64,000 nt of DNA from Sclerurus mexicanus. Lineage: Eukaryota; Chordata; Aves; Passeriformes; Furnariidae. Shown here one piece after another: positions 1-12,525 of the stretch. The first letter of the stretch is position 1; each line of letters starts with the position of its first letter. The DNA lies in NCBI GenBank assembly GCA_013396755.1, contig VWZF01002377.1, positions 394,916-458,915 on the forward strand, given 5' to 3'. The notes below the pieces were generated by a model. That model did not search any database. It worked only from the letters and a program-made list of their open reading frames with translations, and was not told the origin of the DNA. Made by a program: the position numbers and the translations under genes.

Positions 1-19
1 CCCCCCCCCCCCCCCCCCC
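1..19. repeat. Poly-C homopolymer at window edge
   Basis: The window opens with 19 consecutive C. It may be a genuine poly-C/G tract or the ragged end of a contig; its left extent is not visible. Confidence 0.8.
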
Positions 20-114
20 GCACTATCTACTCTAAGCACCTACTTTAGGTATTCTGAATTGCCCTTTGTGTTCTTACATACCTCTGAATTGGCTAAGCCT
101 GCAAGAAGCTCTGG

Positions 115-528
115 TCATAGAATCACAGAAAGGTTTGGGTTGGAAGGGATCTTAAAGCCCATCCAGTGCCACCCCCTGCCATGGGCAGGGACACCTTCCA
201 CCAGCCCAGGTTGCTCTAAGCCCTGTCCAACCTGGCCTTGGACACTTCCAGGGATCCAGGGGCAGCCACAGCTTCTCTGGGCACCCTGTGCCAGGGCCTG
301 CCCACTCTCCCAGAGAAGGATTTGTTCTCAGTATCTCACCTAGCCCTGTCCTCTGGCAGTGGGAAGCCATTCTCCTTGTCCTGTCCCTCCATCCCTTGTC
401 CCAAGTCCCTCTCCAGCTCTCCTGGAGCCCCTTTAGGCACTGCAAGGGGCTCTCAGGTCTCCATGGAGCCTTCTCTTCTCCAGGTGAACTCCCCCAGCTC
501 TCCCAGGCTGGCTTTAGAGCAGAGTGAG
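115..528 (-). mobile_element. CR1 LINE 3' fragment
   Basis: It starts with the reverse complement of the CR1 3' tail (TCATAGAATCACAGAA) and continues through the typical CATCCAGTGCCACCCC and GGGCAGGGACACCTTCC blocks to the more 5' CCTTCTCTTCTCCAGG block. The element is therefore on the minus strand and 5'-truncated, as most CR1 copies are. Open frames across it on both strands are by-products of its sequence. Confidence 0.93.
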
Positions 529-2329
529 CTCTAAAAAAAGCTCTGTTTTCTGTCCAGGTCCAAACTTGTAAAAGTGAGGTACAATACAATTTGAAGTTGA
601 GCTTAGAAATTGTTGAAGGCATGATTTGACAGATTTAATCAGAAAGACAAAAACCTGATTGAAAGTTTTTAAAAACATCTTCATTGTTTTGGGGTTGTTT
701 GTTTGAGGTTTTTTTAAAACTGTTTCAATTACAACTTTGGAATTAAAAAATTGAGAAAGGAAGGAAATAGAATGTAGTGGAAGCAGGTGGAAAGAAAATT
801 GATTTTTTTTTTTTTCATGGTCCATAAAAATCAGGGTTTTTTGTAATAATTTAGCAACAATAGAGAACACTTCCTTAAAAACCAAGTTAAAAACATGGAT
901 ACAATTTAAATAGCACTGTTTGAAAGGAATTGCAGGCATCACTAGCTCTGGGGTACTGGGATGAAACTGTCAACAGATATCAAAGCTTTTACTGCCATAA
1001 AAAAGTAGGCATTTTTGGAAGCTTTCTTATATACTTCTGTATTCTTTACAGAACTGCCTGCTGTGCTGCAGGAACAGGTATGCTGAAGTAAATCTTACAC
1101 AAGGCAGTTTCAATTCATGAAACTTTGAGGGTTCCTTTTGCTACTGCTGTCAGTGGTTTATTTTGCAGAAGTCTGGTGGGTTGGTGTGCATGGGGAGGGG
1201 AGGCCTAAATCCACAGCACAAATGTAGGAATAGCTGTCACAAACTTCAAGACTCAGCACATGTCCTGATCCTGGATACTTACCTCCAGCAGGAACAGTAA
1301 AAGAAAAAGGAATCTGTGTCAAAAGAAGTCAGCGATACAGAGTTCTTGGACAATGAAACTGTGGAGTCCACAGCTGTTTCCACACAGCAGCTGGATTCCA
1401 GTTTTCACAAAGCAGCTGAAAAGAAATTTTTAATGTACTTTCTTGTGAAATAATTAAGTGGCATGGTGTAGCCATTGATCAGAGAACAGTCAAACAGGCC
1501 ACCCTGCAGAAGGATTTTTCAAAAGCACCTACAGAAAATGAATAGCCAGTATCTATGAATTTTTACTGAAAACAGGCATCTACTTCTCATCCTCAAGCTA
1601 CAAGTAAAAAGCCTTCTAAAACATATGGATCAAATACCATAAATGTTGCAGCAGCGCATTGGCCAAAAGTCAAAGTATTCTCTATGTTGTTCTCTAAGAC
1701 ATAACATCTCCTCTTAGTGTCTGCCAGCTTTTTGATGATAAATTAGGAAAATATGATAAAGAGGAGTCTTTGGAACATTGAGCGGGGATGAGGAAGCAGC
1801 ATGAACAACCTATGTAAAAAGGACAACCAGGAGGAAGGAAACAGGAGAGAAAGTGTTTTGGTAATCAGCCCATGAGAGGAGGATGTAGAAACGTGGTGAT
1901 TACGTGCTAGCCCCATATTGCTTCCTCTTCTAGGAATTCTTAAGCTCCTCAGGGTTTGTGCCCCATTCCTTGTCTTTTGCAGGGTTGGGACCATAGATTT
2001 TCATCTCCAGTTGGAGAGATGGGTTCATTCTCTCTCACACCAGGGCAAGTGAACACACCCGAGGAGCAAACATTCAGTCTCAGAGCTGCTGTTGGGGACT
2101 GACGGTGTGAGGCGGATGAGCTGAGCAGCCGCTGGCAGGAGGCAATCACACCTCTGAACAAACTCTGCTGCACACGCAATGAGCCTGCTGGGCCAAACAC
2201 TCCCACAGGGGGCACGGACACCACAGCTCACGTGTTTTCCTTGCAGAGAAAGGGCAGGGACATCACTGGCACACAGTCATTGCTACCCGACTGCAGGGAG
2301 TGGCAGGAAGGCTGAAGGTGGTATGATGG

Positions 2330-2742
2330 GGCTGTGAAGATGATTAGAGGGATGGAACACTTCTCCTGGGAAGAAAGGCTGGAAGAGCTGGGGGAGTTCA
2401 CCTGGAGAAGAGAAGGTTCCATGGAGACCTGAGAGCCCCTTGCAGTGCCTAAAGGGGCTCCAGGAGAGCTGAAGAGGGATGGGGGCAAGGGATGGAGGGA
2501 AAGGACACAGAGAGTGGCTTCCCACTGCCAGAGGGCAGGGGTAGGTGGAATATTGGGAAGGAATTGTTGGCTGTGAGAGGGGGGAGGCCCTGGCACAGGT
2601 TGCCTAAAGAAGCTGTGGCTGCCCCTGGATCCCTGGAAGTGTCCAAGGCCAGGTTGGACAGGGCTTGGAGCAACCTGGGCAGGAGGTGGAATCTGATGGA
2701 CTTTAAGGTCCCTTCTGACCATTCTGGGATTCTATGATTCTA
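2330..2742 (+). mobile_element. CR1 LINE 3' fragment
   Basis: It runs in sense from GATTAGAGGGATGGAACACT through CCAAGGCCAGGTTGGACAGG to the tail ending TTCTATGATTCTA. The order of blocks mirrors the minus-strand copy at 115-528, so both belong to related subfamilies. The 164-residue minus-strand open frame over this region is a by-product. Confidence 0.93.
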
Positions 2743-2968
2743 AGTTGAGGATGCTTGAAATGATTTTGCCTTTTACAGAAAACAGATTGCCCGATGATTC
2801 TTCATTAAAAAAGCTAAGATTGCCTTCTGGAGTGTAGAGGGTGGTCACAACTCGGGGATCTGAAAACCAGGGAGGTGTGCTGGGGCAGCAGGGACTTTTT
2901 TAAGGAAAGACTTCACCGGAGCAGGACGCGGGGGTTTCTCTGTCTCCAGAACATCCTACACAAGTGAA

Positions 2969-2987
2969 TGTGCACAAGAGGGCGCCA
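2969..2987 (+). promoter_or_regulatory. CTCF-like motif
   Basis: The 19-bp TGTGCACAAGAGGGCGCCA matches the core of the CTCF consensus (C-A-C-N-A-G-R-G-G-G-C-G-C) at nearly all strong positions. It lies in unique sequence about 10 kb upstream of NIBAN1. Whether it is bound cannot be told from sequence. Confidence 0.45.
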
Positions 2988-3764
2988 GACAGCAAGGAGT
3001 TACTTTGCGTGTGAAAACCGATTAAAACAGGAAGAGAACAGCTAGTTTAAAGTTTTGGTTGAGGTTATATTTTGCATAACTTCAGACAGAGTGGCTGACT
3101 GAGCATCCACGGTTTTGGTAGCTAGTGCATTCAACTTTCATGGCAGTAGGCAGGTTATGTGAACATGAACTGAAAATCTGATTCCTGTCACTCATGGTAG
3201 CATCTCTAGCCTTTGATCAGTTAGCAGCATAATCTTTATCACTCCTTTATAATTAGACATGTGAGAGCAAGCTTAGTAGGAACTGTACAGCTTCCTTTGT
3301 TTTTATTATGTCACAGCAGTACCTCGGTTACAGCCACGGATACCAGTCCCTCCAGTGAACTAGTTCCTTGTTAAACTGGAAAATTCCCTTAGAAAGACTC
3401 TCCATTGATCCAGTTAGTGTTGGCTGCCTGAACTCCCAGAATATGGAATGAGGCAACACACACCGAGGTTACAACTTCGGCTGTGTTTCTTTTCAGGGCT
3501 GTACAGTAGAGGGCTTCTTGCAGACACAAGAAACATTGAGGACACTGGAGCACTGTCAGGCAGGGGCTGCTGCCTCCTTTTGCCACAGCACTTCCATCAT
3601 CTGGGGGAACTGCACTGAGTGGCAGCTACTTCTGCCCATCCTGTACTCACACAGAATGTGCTTCCTCGGAACAGCTTTTCCTCCCTCTGTTTTGCAGACA
3701 CACCTAAATACAGACATAGCTGTCCATTGTATAACTCATTCCAGTGACTGAATGTCATCCACGG

Positions 3765-4230
3765 TGACCAGAGTTGGGGCTGGTATGTCCTGCACCCCAC
3801 CTGCAGTGCTGCGTCCAGCTCTGGGACCCCACAAAAGAGAGGTGTGGAGCTGTTGGATCAAGTCCAGAGGAGGTCACTAAATTGATCCCAGGGCTGAAGC
3901 CCCTCTGCTCTGGAGCCAGGCCAGGAGAGCTGGGGGTGTTCACCTGGAGAAGAGAAGGCTCCAGAGAGATCTGAGAGCCCCTTGCAGTGCCTAAAGGGGC
4001 TCCAGAAGAGCTGGAGAGGGGCTTGGGACAAGGGATGGAGGGACAGGACAAGGGGAATGGCTTCCCACTGCCAGAGGGCAGGGCTAGATGTGATAGTGGG
4101 AAGAAATTCTCCCCAACCCTGGCAGTGTTAAAGGTTCCACCCTAACCCAAATGGCAGGGGCTTGGAACAAGAGGAGCTTTAAGGTCCCTCCCTCCCAGCC
4201 CCCAAACCATTCTGGGATTCTACAATTCTA
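3765..4230 (+). mobile_element. CR1 LINE 3' fragment
   Basis: Sense CR1 text: GCTGCGTCCAGCTCTGGGAC, the GGAGAAGAGAAGGCTCC block, the AAGGGGCTCC block, then the CCAAACCATTCTGGGATTCT tail followed by ATTCTA. An internal part (about 4110-4160) is shortened compared with the copy ending at 2742. Open frames inside it are by-products. Confidence 0.92.
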
Positions 4231-5239
4231 CATGAACTTTTGTTTATTTTTCTTGTTTTCAGAGGATTTTCATTTTGCACAAGGCAAAACTCTGGAATGG
4301 CTCAAGGTATCAGTGAGCCTTCCCCAAATATTTTTTGTGTTTTATTGTTTTTGTCCATGGACTAACAATGCAACCAGTGCCTTGAGCTGGGAGCCAGCAG
4401 CCAAGTGACCACCAGCAATAAAGAGAAGGAAGGAGGAGCAAGACAGAGTTTGATCTCACAACTTTTGTTTAGATTGCTGGTTCTTTTTAGTATTTCCTCT
4501 TGTTATTCTTTCAAGTATTTGGGCAAAGAGAAGGGAACTGTAGCCAGATCATTATGTATGCTTAGTTCATAATCTAAACGTTTTTATCATCTCTTTTTTT
4601 TTCCTTTATTTTATTGGTGGTTGTTTAAATAGCTATAGAAATAGCAGAGAAATGGAGACTAAAATTTTGCAAGATTTTAATTCTGGGCAGTGTGCCAAGT
4701 AACAGGTAATTTTTGGCAGGACTACAAGGTTTAGTTTGCGCGCTGCTTTCAGTCCACAGCAGGGATGTGTGTGCTCAAGATGAACACAAGCTGTCAAGCA
4801 GTGGCTGGGACCTTCACAGCTCAATTATACCAGAGAGACAAAATCATCAAAACCCTTAATTTTAAAATGGGTGAGGGGCTGTTATAGAATATTAACACCC
4901 TTGATTTCAGCCTCCTGCCCACTTCTGTGTTTCTGCCTTCTCTGGTGCTTGACAGAGTTCTGAAAGACCCCCCCAGTTCTATCCCTGGGCTGTGCAGAGG
5001 GGAGTGAAAGGTGTGGCAAAAGCCAGCCTTCAGGTGGTTCCATCACCGAATATCCAGCATGGCATCAGAAATAACACAAGGCCACTGCTGCTTCTTCTCT
5101 TGGTTCTTTAGACAGGCAAAAGCTAATTTGTGCATCTAAACACATCAAGAGAAAACACAATAAAGCTAATGCAAACAACGTGCCTTAAGCAGAAGTTCTA
5201 TCTGGGTTTAAGTAGAAAAAAGCCCACTGTGAGAACAAT

Positions 5240-5416
5240 TAAACATTGGACTAGGTTGCCAGGGAAGTGGTAGAATTTCCCTCACTGGAAATATTCAAGG
5301 TTTGGCTTGACAGAGCCCTGGACAACCTAACTCAATGGCCCTGCTTCCAGCAGAAGTTTGGAGCAGATGGTGTCCAGAAGTCCCTTCCAAACTGGATTTT
5401 TCTGTGATCTATGATA
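5240..5416 (+). mobile_element. Old diverged CR1 fragment
   Basis: Diverged CR1 3' sequence: AGGTTGCCAGGGAAGTGGTA, then GGAAATATTCAAGGTTTGGC, then CAGAAGTCCCTTCCAAACTG and the tail TGATCTATGAT. The level of change suggests an older insertion than the 115-528 copy. Confidence 0.8.
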
Positions 5417-5977
5417 ATACTTTTAATCATCCTCTTTCAAAGTTGGGATAACAGAAGAATGTTGTTATTTTCTCCCTTGTCAGTCAAATGAGGATTCCAG
5501 TGCCTACGGAAATACTATATTATGGAATAGAAAAGGAAGGAAAAGCAATAGTTGCATTTCATGTACAAACATCAGTGCAACCGACTGTGGTCAAAACCAA
5601 TCTGCTGAAGTTGTACTGCATAGGTAACCAGGAGAAAAAAGGTTTCTGCTAAACATCATCAAAAAAAGTAATTAATTTTTTTTGAGGGCTTTAAATAAAC
5701 AGCGTATTCAATACTGTACAGAATACAGCTGGACTTGTGATGGTGGATGTGTCAGAAAGCAAGCAATTTTTTAAATAAGTATTATGCTTTCCTAAAAAAG
5801 CCAAATAAACACTAACACTTAAATTGCTTTGAAAAAAACCCCAGAATTACTAGTGATTTGATAAAGCTTATCAATTCTGAATATATCACTAAGCAAGTCC
5901 ACTGCTGTTTCTTCTGTTGGATATTTAGAGAGGCAGGAAAGAACCCAAGCCAGATAATTTGCTAAAAAAACAGATTA

Positions 5978-5996
5978 TTGCCACCCACGGTGGCAA
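5978..5996. repeat. Perfect short inverted repeat
   Basis: TTGCCACC, a 3-base spacer (CAC), then GGTGGCAA: eight perfectly complementary bases in each arm. It could be a small hairpin or a factor-binding palindrome; no known site fits well enough to name. Confidence 0.5.
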
Positions 5997-8900
5997 CTAG
6001 AGGAGCAACACAGTAAAGATGAGAAAATCAGTGCAGGGGTCAGTAATTCACCTAAAGGACAATGAAAAGCCCTGTGTCCAGATATTATCACCCAAATAAG
6101 TCATGGTAATAATTAATGGGTAAGAGTCTTGCTGCCTTGTGGGCGTGCTGGTGCTGTGAGGAGGTGATGGCCTTCTTCTGTCCAGGCAAATTCTTGTGTG
6201 AGTGCAGCTGAGCTGGAGAGAGCCGGATGCTCTCAGGGTTCCAGGGATCAGGGTACCTCACCCTCTGACAGCTTGGCACATCAGGCCCTTTGTTGTGAGG
6301 CTCCTGACTGCGTGGTTTTCCTGTGCCAGGAGCCAGGCTGGCATGGATGGACTTACACTCTCAACATCCAAACTTAATGAACAGAAAAACTTGTAAACAT
6401 TTGGGCATCTATTTACTCTAAGTTCAAAACCTAGGAGTGCTAAGATTTTTGTAAAATTTTCTGGGAGGAAAATGAAGCAGACAAGGGGAAAATACATCAA
6501 AAATCCAAAAGATTCAGCTTTCCTTTGTGTATCTCCTTTTGAACTCTTGCAGCCCATTCAGTGTCGAAGATGGTTTAGCAAATCCCATTTCATTTGCTAC
6601 ATATGCCTTCTTGGACAGGCTCCTGATGAGAAGCTTTTCCACGGAAAATGGAGACTTGGAACAGGAAGGTTGTGTTTAAACACCGTGCTTAGCCTTAATG
6701 AATATATTCGGAATGAAAAGCATCTGTGGCCAGAAGAAGCAAATCCAGATGTGGTGGGGATTTAGTCCTCTCCTTCATTAATCATGTCTGCAGGATCATT
6801 CAGCTTCTGCAGCCTATGCCTGCTGTACTTTGAAGGGTAATAATAATGCAGGAACATCAGCTCACTTGGAAGGAAAGTTTCGGTCACATCTTTGTTAATC
6901 AAATGGAAGTAGAATTTCTTACTCCTCTAAGAAGAGTCACTATGATTTGCTTAGTTAAGAAGGAAAAATGACAGGTCTGATTTCTAGATTTGCTGTCTTG
7001 CTGTACTAAAGGCTGTTCAGAGACAGTGCCATGTCTTAGCCTTCCCCTGTTACCAGGCTGCAAATTCCACCCCATAAACTCATTTCCAGCACTTAAGAAG
7101 CTTTTTGTCTTCCCAGGCAGGTGTGGCTGCCCATCTGAAGCAGTAAAGAATCCATTGGATCTCCAAACAGATGGATTTTCCTCCTGGATTTTCTGCTGAG
7201 ATGAAAAGATTGGGCTGTGCTTCTTGTTCTTGTGTAGCCATTCACAGCAGGGCATTGGGAAGGGCACTCAGCTGTGCTTTGTTTCCTGGTTTCTGGGCAC
7301 CACCTCAAGTTCTGCATGAGGGAACAAATCAGTGTGTCATGTTTGACAACAAGGGAGCTTCAACAATGCATTTATAAATGCCTGTACGTTAGCTGCTTTG
7401 ACATGAATGTCCTAACTAATTAAAATACAGCCTCTAATGGCAGCTGAGCAGGAAGGAGCACCTCTAACTGTGTCCTTTAACAGATTTCATAAGTAGTGTC
7501 TAAGCAGAGAAGGAAATGGTCGTTGAATTTACCAAATATGATTTGATTATTTAGTAAACAAGAAAAGTTCAGCACATGTATTTTATTTTAATTTAGCTCT
7601 AGGATTCCTTACTTTGTAGGAAATAAAATCCGGAACCAGATCTTAAAGTTTCTGAATTTTGCATCCCTGTTCAGTTTTCATTCCTGTCCCAAATGCTGTT
7701 GGTCCTGTGCCATGTCCTGACAATGTTTCTTTCCCTCTTGCTGATTCCCTTTGGTGTTGGGTTTGCTACAACTCTTCTTTCCTGTTCTTCCAGATCCAGC
7801 ATTGCTCTTCCAGCCTTCCAAATGGAGACTCCAGCTTCAAAGAGTCACAAGGCTGACATCAAACGAGCAAACTTAAAGCAGTGTTCTCCACGTTCCTGAC
7901 ATGGCAGGTGACAGGGCCAACAGCACTCCTGCAGCAAAACCAGGGAGGGAAGAAGGCCAGGGGAACTTTTCACCACAGGGCTTAAAGACAGGGATTTCAG
8001 AGTCTCTTCTTCTTGTGGCTATTGGTTTCAGAGATTTTTTTACATAAGTACTCAAGGTGTGTAGAGTGCTTTCCCTTCTCCACAGCCACTGCCTAGAGCT
8101 GTACTTGCATAAATCTGTTGATTTGAAATAAATCAATTTTAGAATCTGTTTCAGATGCAGCCTTGACATGCAAGTTGGTAATATGCCCTAAGTACTAACA
8201 GCTTATGTATTTGGTTATAAAGAGTATAACTTGCTCAAAACAAGGGTTTGGTTGTACACCGTGTGAACTGGGAACCTGAGACACACTTATGGATGGGAAG
8301 GAAAAGAGCAGGGCCCCTCTCCAGAGTTTACCCTCAGCAGCGTGCTCTTCTCCTCTTTTTTGAGGAGGAATTCTATGTAAGCAGCATTCTTATGCTTACC
8401 TGGTGTCTTTAAGGCCCAGTTGCTCCAATCCTCCCACTCAAGAATCTCAGGTGTCAATAGAGAGAGAAGCTTCTAGCCCTCATTCCGACCTCACACCGCC
8501 TTTTGATAACTAAGAAAAGAGAGTTTTTACCCCAAGATTTCTACCTTTCCACTTAAAAGTATTTACTTTTGAGGGGCAAAATGTGTCCTGTTTGGGTATT
8601 GAGAATGGAAATTCTAGGTTTGTAGCAAGGTTAATGTCCAGCTGAGCCTTGCTATGGGATAAGTGTATGTGTGTTTATATATATGCAGACATTTATAAAT
8701 GATTTGCAACCAAGCAGGGCAGAATGATAAATGTTACTTAAAATTTCATATTTTATGAGTACTGGTATTGAATGAGTATTCAAATGAATGTTGTTTACAT
8801 GGTGAATGACAATAAAACATAATTGGGAAGAAAATGATGAGTGAGGAAGGCAGCCAGCAAAGCTTCCTCCTGCATTATGTTGTGCACTCAGCAGCTTGAT

Positions 8901-9216
8901 TATATTTTGATTCTCAAAACCTTTGAAAGATAGAGATAACATTATATCATTTTTACCACCATCTGCCATTGATATGTACCTTTGCCTTGCTTTGCCTCGT
9001 TCATGAGTAGTTCAGACTGTAATCAATACTTTCTGCAGTTACAAAAATAAGAGGTTTTATCTGATTTCTTTTTTGACCATAAACACCATTTTTATCTCTT
9101 CTCTAGAACATTCAGGTCATATATAAAGCAACACTTCATATACTGTCTCCCCACCATACCTTTCATTTCATCTTGATATAAGAAAGATATTTTTTATAGC
9201 AAGAACAACCATTCAC

Positions 9217-9388
9217 TGGACCAGCCTCGCCAGGGGTATGGTAGAGTCTCTGTTGCCGAGAGTTCTTAAGGTGCAATGGCATGCGGTGTTAGATAATCTC
9301 ATTAGACTCCCTCTCCCATGAGAGGTTGGACCAGAGGAGCTTTTGAGGTGTCTTCCAACATGGGCTGTTCCATGATTCTGTGATTGAG
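9217..9388 (+). mobile_element. CR1 LINE 3' fragment (diverged)
   Basis: Sense-strand CR1 tail: CCATGAGAGGTTGGACCAGA, then GGTGTCTTCCAACATGGGCT, then CCATGATTCTGTGATTGAG. The 5' part is diverged and its boundary uncertain. Confidence 0.8.
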
Positions 9389-12347
9389 AACCTATTAAAA
9401 TCCACTCTCCTGTTTGGGAGGTTTCGGTGCCTTTTGCCAGTCTCTCAGAATCAGGGTAGGAGCAGAAGCACAACCAGCTCTAACTTTCTTTTTAAGGCTA
9501 TTTTATCAAAATGTAATTTTTGGTTCTCCAGCCTCAACAGCTGTGATTCTCTGAGAGTATCCTCTTCAGCTAGATTTTAAGACCTCCTCCCAGCCTATTG
9601 AAAATAACTCTTAAGAATAACATTTTTGTGTCACTTGGATAGAAAGGATTCAGAATATATTTCAGCCAGCAGCCTGTCCTGAGAAAAGGGCTGTTTTTAT
9701 CTTGTGACATGCCTTCTTGGGACTCCTTCTGAACCTGATCTTGACTTTCACACAATAATGATTAAAGGTTTCCTCTAGCAACAGGTAATTATTATTTATG
9801 CACAACAGTTTTCTTCCATTCGCAGCTGTCTCTGTCAACAGCACCTTGTTATCCTGCGTACAAAGTCAGTGGGCTTAAAATGGCTACTTTCCCTTGGAGA
9901 AATCTTCTAAGTAGTTTTGGATAGTTTATCATCTCTCTCAATGGTTTTCACACACATTTCACTGAAATGCTTCTGTTTGTGTCTGAGGCAACCAGGAAGG
10001 CTGTGGGAGAGCACACACAGGTGGCCCCTTCGGTTCCCTCTGAATCAAGGGCCACATTCAAGGGTTCTTATGTGGCTGCCGAAAACTGGCTCCTTGGCAC
10101 ACGTCATTTACAACCAGACAGGGAGAAGTAGCCAACAAGATGGGAAAGATTTTATCAGTCCCCAAAATGATACATTTGCACGTTGTCAGCAATGTGGTTG
10201 GTTGGACTAACAACCACTGGGAGGTCATTACATGTGTGCCCTGGTGTTGAGAGTGGATCTCATGGTGTGTGGGGAACATCAGGGTTCCATTACAGCCCCT
10301 CTGCAGGGCGCTAATGAAGAAGTGGTTGTGGAGACAACCTCCTTCTCCCTCCCTCCTGAAACAGAGCTGGAGGCCAATACAAAATGAGGCAGTGCAGTGA
10401 CTGTGCTCTGCACCTTTGGGTACCAGAGCTCCCGCTACTTTCACTGGCTGCCTTGTGGTCCAGAGCTTGAGGAAGCCTGGACCTCTCTCCTGATGTCACA
10501 CTGCCACCAGTGAAGTTACAGCGGCAGTGGAGGCAGATCTTCATTCCTTTGGTGGGGAGAAAGTGCTTCTCCTGGTCCTGCTCCCTCAGGAATTCACTTT
10601 CTCTGTGGGATGGCAGAGCTCCATCATGTTGCCCTTTAGTATACAATCCAACCTTTAGGACATAATACAAAACAAGTGTTTAAAGAAGAAACTTTTACAG
10701 AGAGTAAAGGGAAAAAAAGAACCTCACAGATCAGGATTTCATAGGAGAAAACATGGGGAAATCCTTTTCTTGGTTCTGGTGGTACTTTTGATTTGATTGT
10801 ATTCCTTTATCATCAATACCTGCAGTGTGGATGTTACATCAGCCTAAAATCTGACAGGGCCAATTTTCCGAGAGAGGATGGTTTTGGTTTTGAGTAGGAT
10901 AGAAATAGGATCACTTACATCTGTTCCTGAGTTGGCTCACGTTTCTCATGGTATCTTCTTAAGATGCTTAAGACACAAACTTTACCATTAAAACAAAGCA
11001 TTTCCCTATCTTAAAAGGGAAATTACAGCCTTTAATTACCTGGCATTTGTGCCATGCTTGGGGATCAGGTAGTACCAAGTATAAAATGTTATAATTAAAT
11101 AAAGTATTCAGTTCTCATTTTGTTTTTACCCAGCTGTAATTAGACAAGGAGGTGCACACACCAACATCCGTTCTTCGGTATAAAGCTTCTGGGATTTGGC
11201 ATATTTTCATCTGCTAAATGATGAGACAGAACAAAAATCCAGTTTATACCTCATGAATTTTCTGTAGTTTATCTCTCCAGACTCCTGGAGCTTGACGTGC
11301 ATATTCTATGTGACTGTACATTATGAAAAGCTTCTCAACTACATTTGATAAAAGATATGCTACACTGAGCAGAGCCCAAATTCTTGTCTGAGTTAGCACC
11401 TTTAAAATGCTCAATGGTAAACAGTATTTCCTCCCCAGCGTCTGCCCACACAGCTCACAGATGTGCAGTGAGAAAACCACAGCAGCCACCTCTGTGAGCT
11501 CTCAGGCAGAGCCTACTAAAGATGTCCGTAACAGAGCCTGATTCACATTTGACCTCTTGAAGTGGTGTTGATTTAGTGTTACATCCCAGCTGAGATATCT
11601 GTAGACCTGTGAGACACTGCTTTAGTGATGCTCTGGGTGAGCCTGGTCTCCTCCCAGTAATTAAGCAATTGCTCCAATTACTCTTTGATATAAGGATTGT
11701 GTGCCCAGAGAGCGTGAATTTCAGAAGGAAAGAGGCTGTTTAGCAGAACACTGAACTTGATGTTACATATCATCTTCAACATTTCAAACCTGATCAAGTT
11801 TAGTGTTGGTTTAAAAAGATTCAACCCCAAAAGTTTTCCCCATCCTGTGATCAACCGAGTGGCAAAGCATTAGATGTACCAACCACATGCCCCACATAAG
11901 CCAAACTCAACTATGTTAAAGCAATTAGACAGCCAGTGACAGATGGGCACAGGATGAAGTATTTAAGGCTAAACTGTGTAACTTCCCATCACTGTAAGGC
12001 TCCAGTGTGTCAGCACAATCCATATTCATTGCAACTCAGCAACTCCATACAAAACATATGAGGCACAATAACCATGGCACCCTGCCCACTGCCTGTCAGA
12101 TGGATTAGCATTATAAACACAGGAGAACAGAAGATTACACCTTAAAAAGTCACAGCTGGTCCAAAGAGTCACTGAAACTATTATTCAGAGGCACAGAAAT
12201 TTGGGTATTTGCTCCGTGCTATCCTGTGCCGAGGAGCTGCAGACTGGCACTCTTGCATGTTTTAGGAAGTTGGCTCAAGCACTGGACAGTATTTACTGAA
12301 GTGTATTTTAGTGCCTGCTTGTGTAGGTTTACTGTTCGTGGTTTATT

Positions 12348-12407
12348 GTGAATGGTTTGGGTTGGAAGGGACCTCAAAGCCCACCCAGTGCCACCCCCTG
12401 CCATGGG
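12348..12407 (-). mobile_element. CR1 3' fragment cut off at an unresolved base
   Basis: The text GAATGGTTTGGGTTGGAAGG through CCACCCCCTGCCATGGG is the antisense start of a CR1 3' end. It stops abruptly at a single N (12408), after which unrelated GC-rich tandem sequence begins. The abrupt end at an N suggests an assembly join rather than a natural boundary. Confidence 0.85.
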
Positions 12408-12408
12408 N

Positions 12409-12525
12409 TCGATCCGATCCCGCTCCGGCAGCGCTCCGATCCCATCCTGCTCCTGATCCCGCTCCTGATCCTGCTCCGGCAGCGCTTCGATCCGATCCCG
12501 CTCCGGCAGCGCTCCGATCCCATCC
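12409..12525. repeat. GC-rich minisatellite, 78-bp period
   Basis: The string GATCCGATCCCGCTCCGGCA occurs at 12411 and again at 12489, a 78-bp period, with internal sub-repeats of CTCCTGATCC and CTCCGGCAGCG. It is bounded by a lone N on the left and the long N gap on the right, so its true size is unknown. Confidence 0.85.

Larger units (their letters stand above)
1..12407. other. Intergenic region upstream of NIBAN1
   Basis: No exon or RNA gene is recognisable on either strand. The short open frames here are either inside CR1 fragments or show no family resemblance. It contains five CR1 fragments before the last CR1 piece at 12348, a CTCF-like motif, a perfect short inverted repeat, and otherwise AT-rich unique sequence. 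In human, RNF2 lies head-to-head with NIBAN1. I looked for its RING motif and C-terminal strings on the minus strand and did not see them, so if synteny holds RNF2 lies beyond the left edge. Confidence 0.7.

Noticed and set aside
2228..2722. 164-codon minus-strand open frame
   Set aside because: It runs antisense through a CR1 3' fragment; similar frames occur in the copies at 115-528 and 41271-41649.
10058..10670. Adjacent minus-strand open frames of 128 and 119 codons upstream of NIBAN1
   Set aside because: They are in different frames, have no recognisable domain, and a CxxC-like pair is not followed by further zinc ligands.
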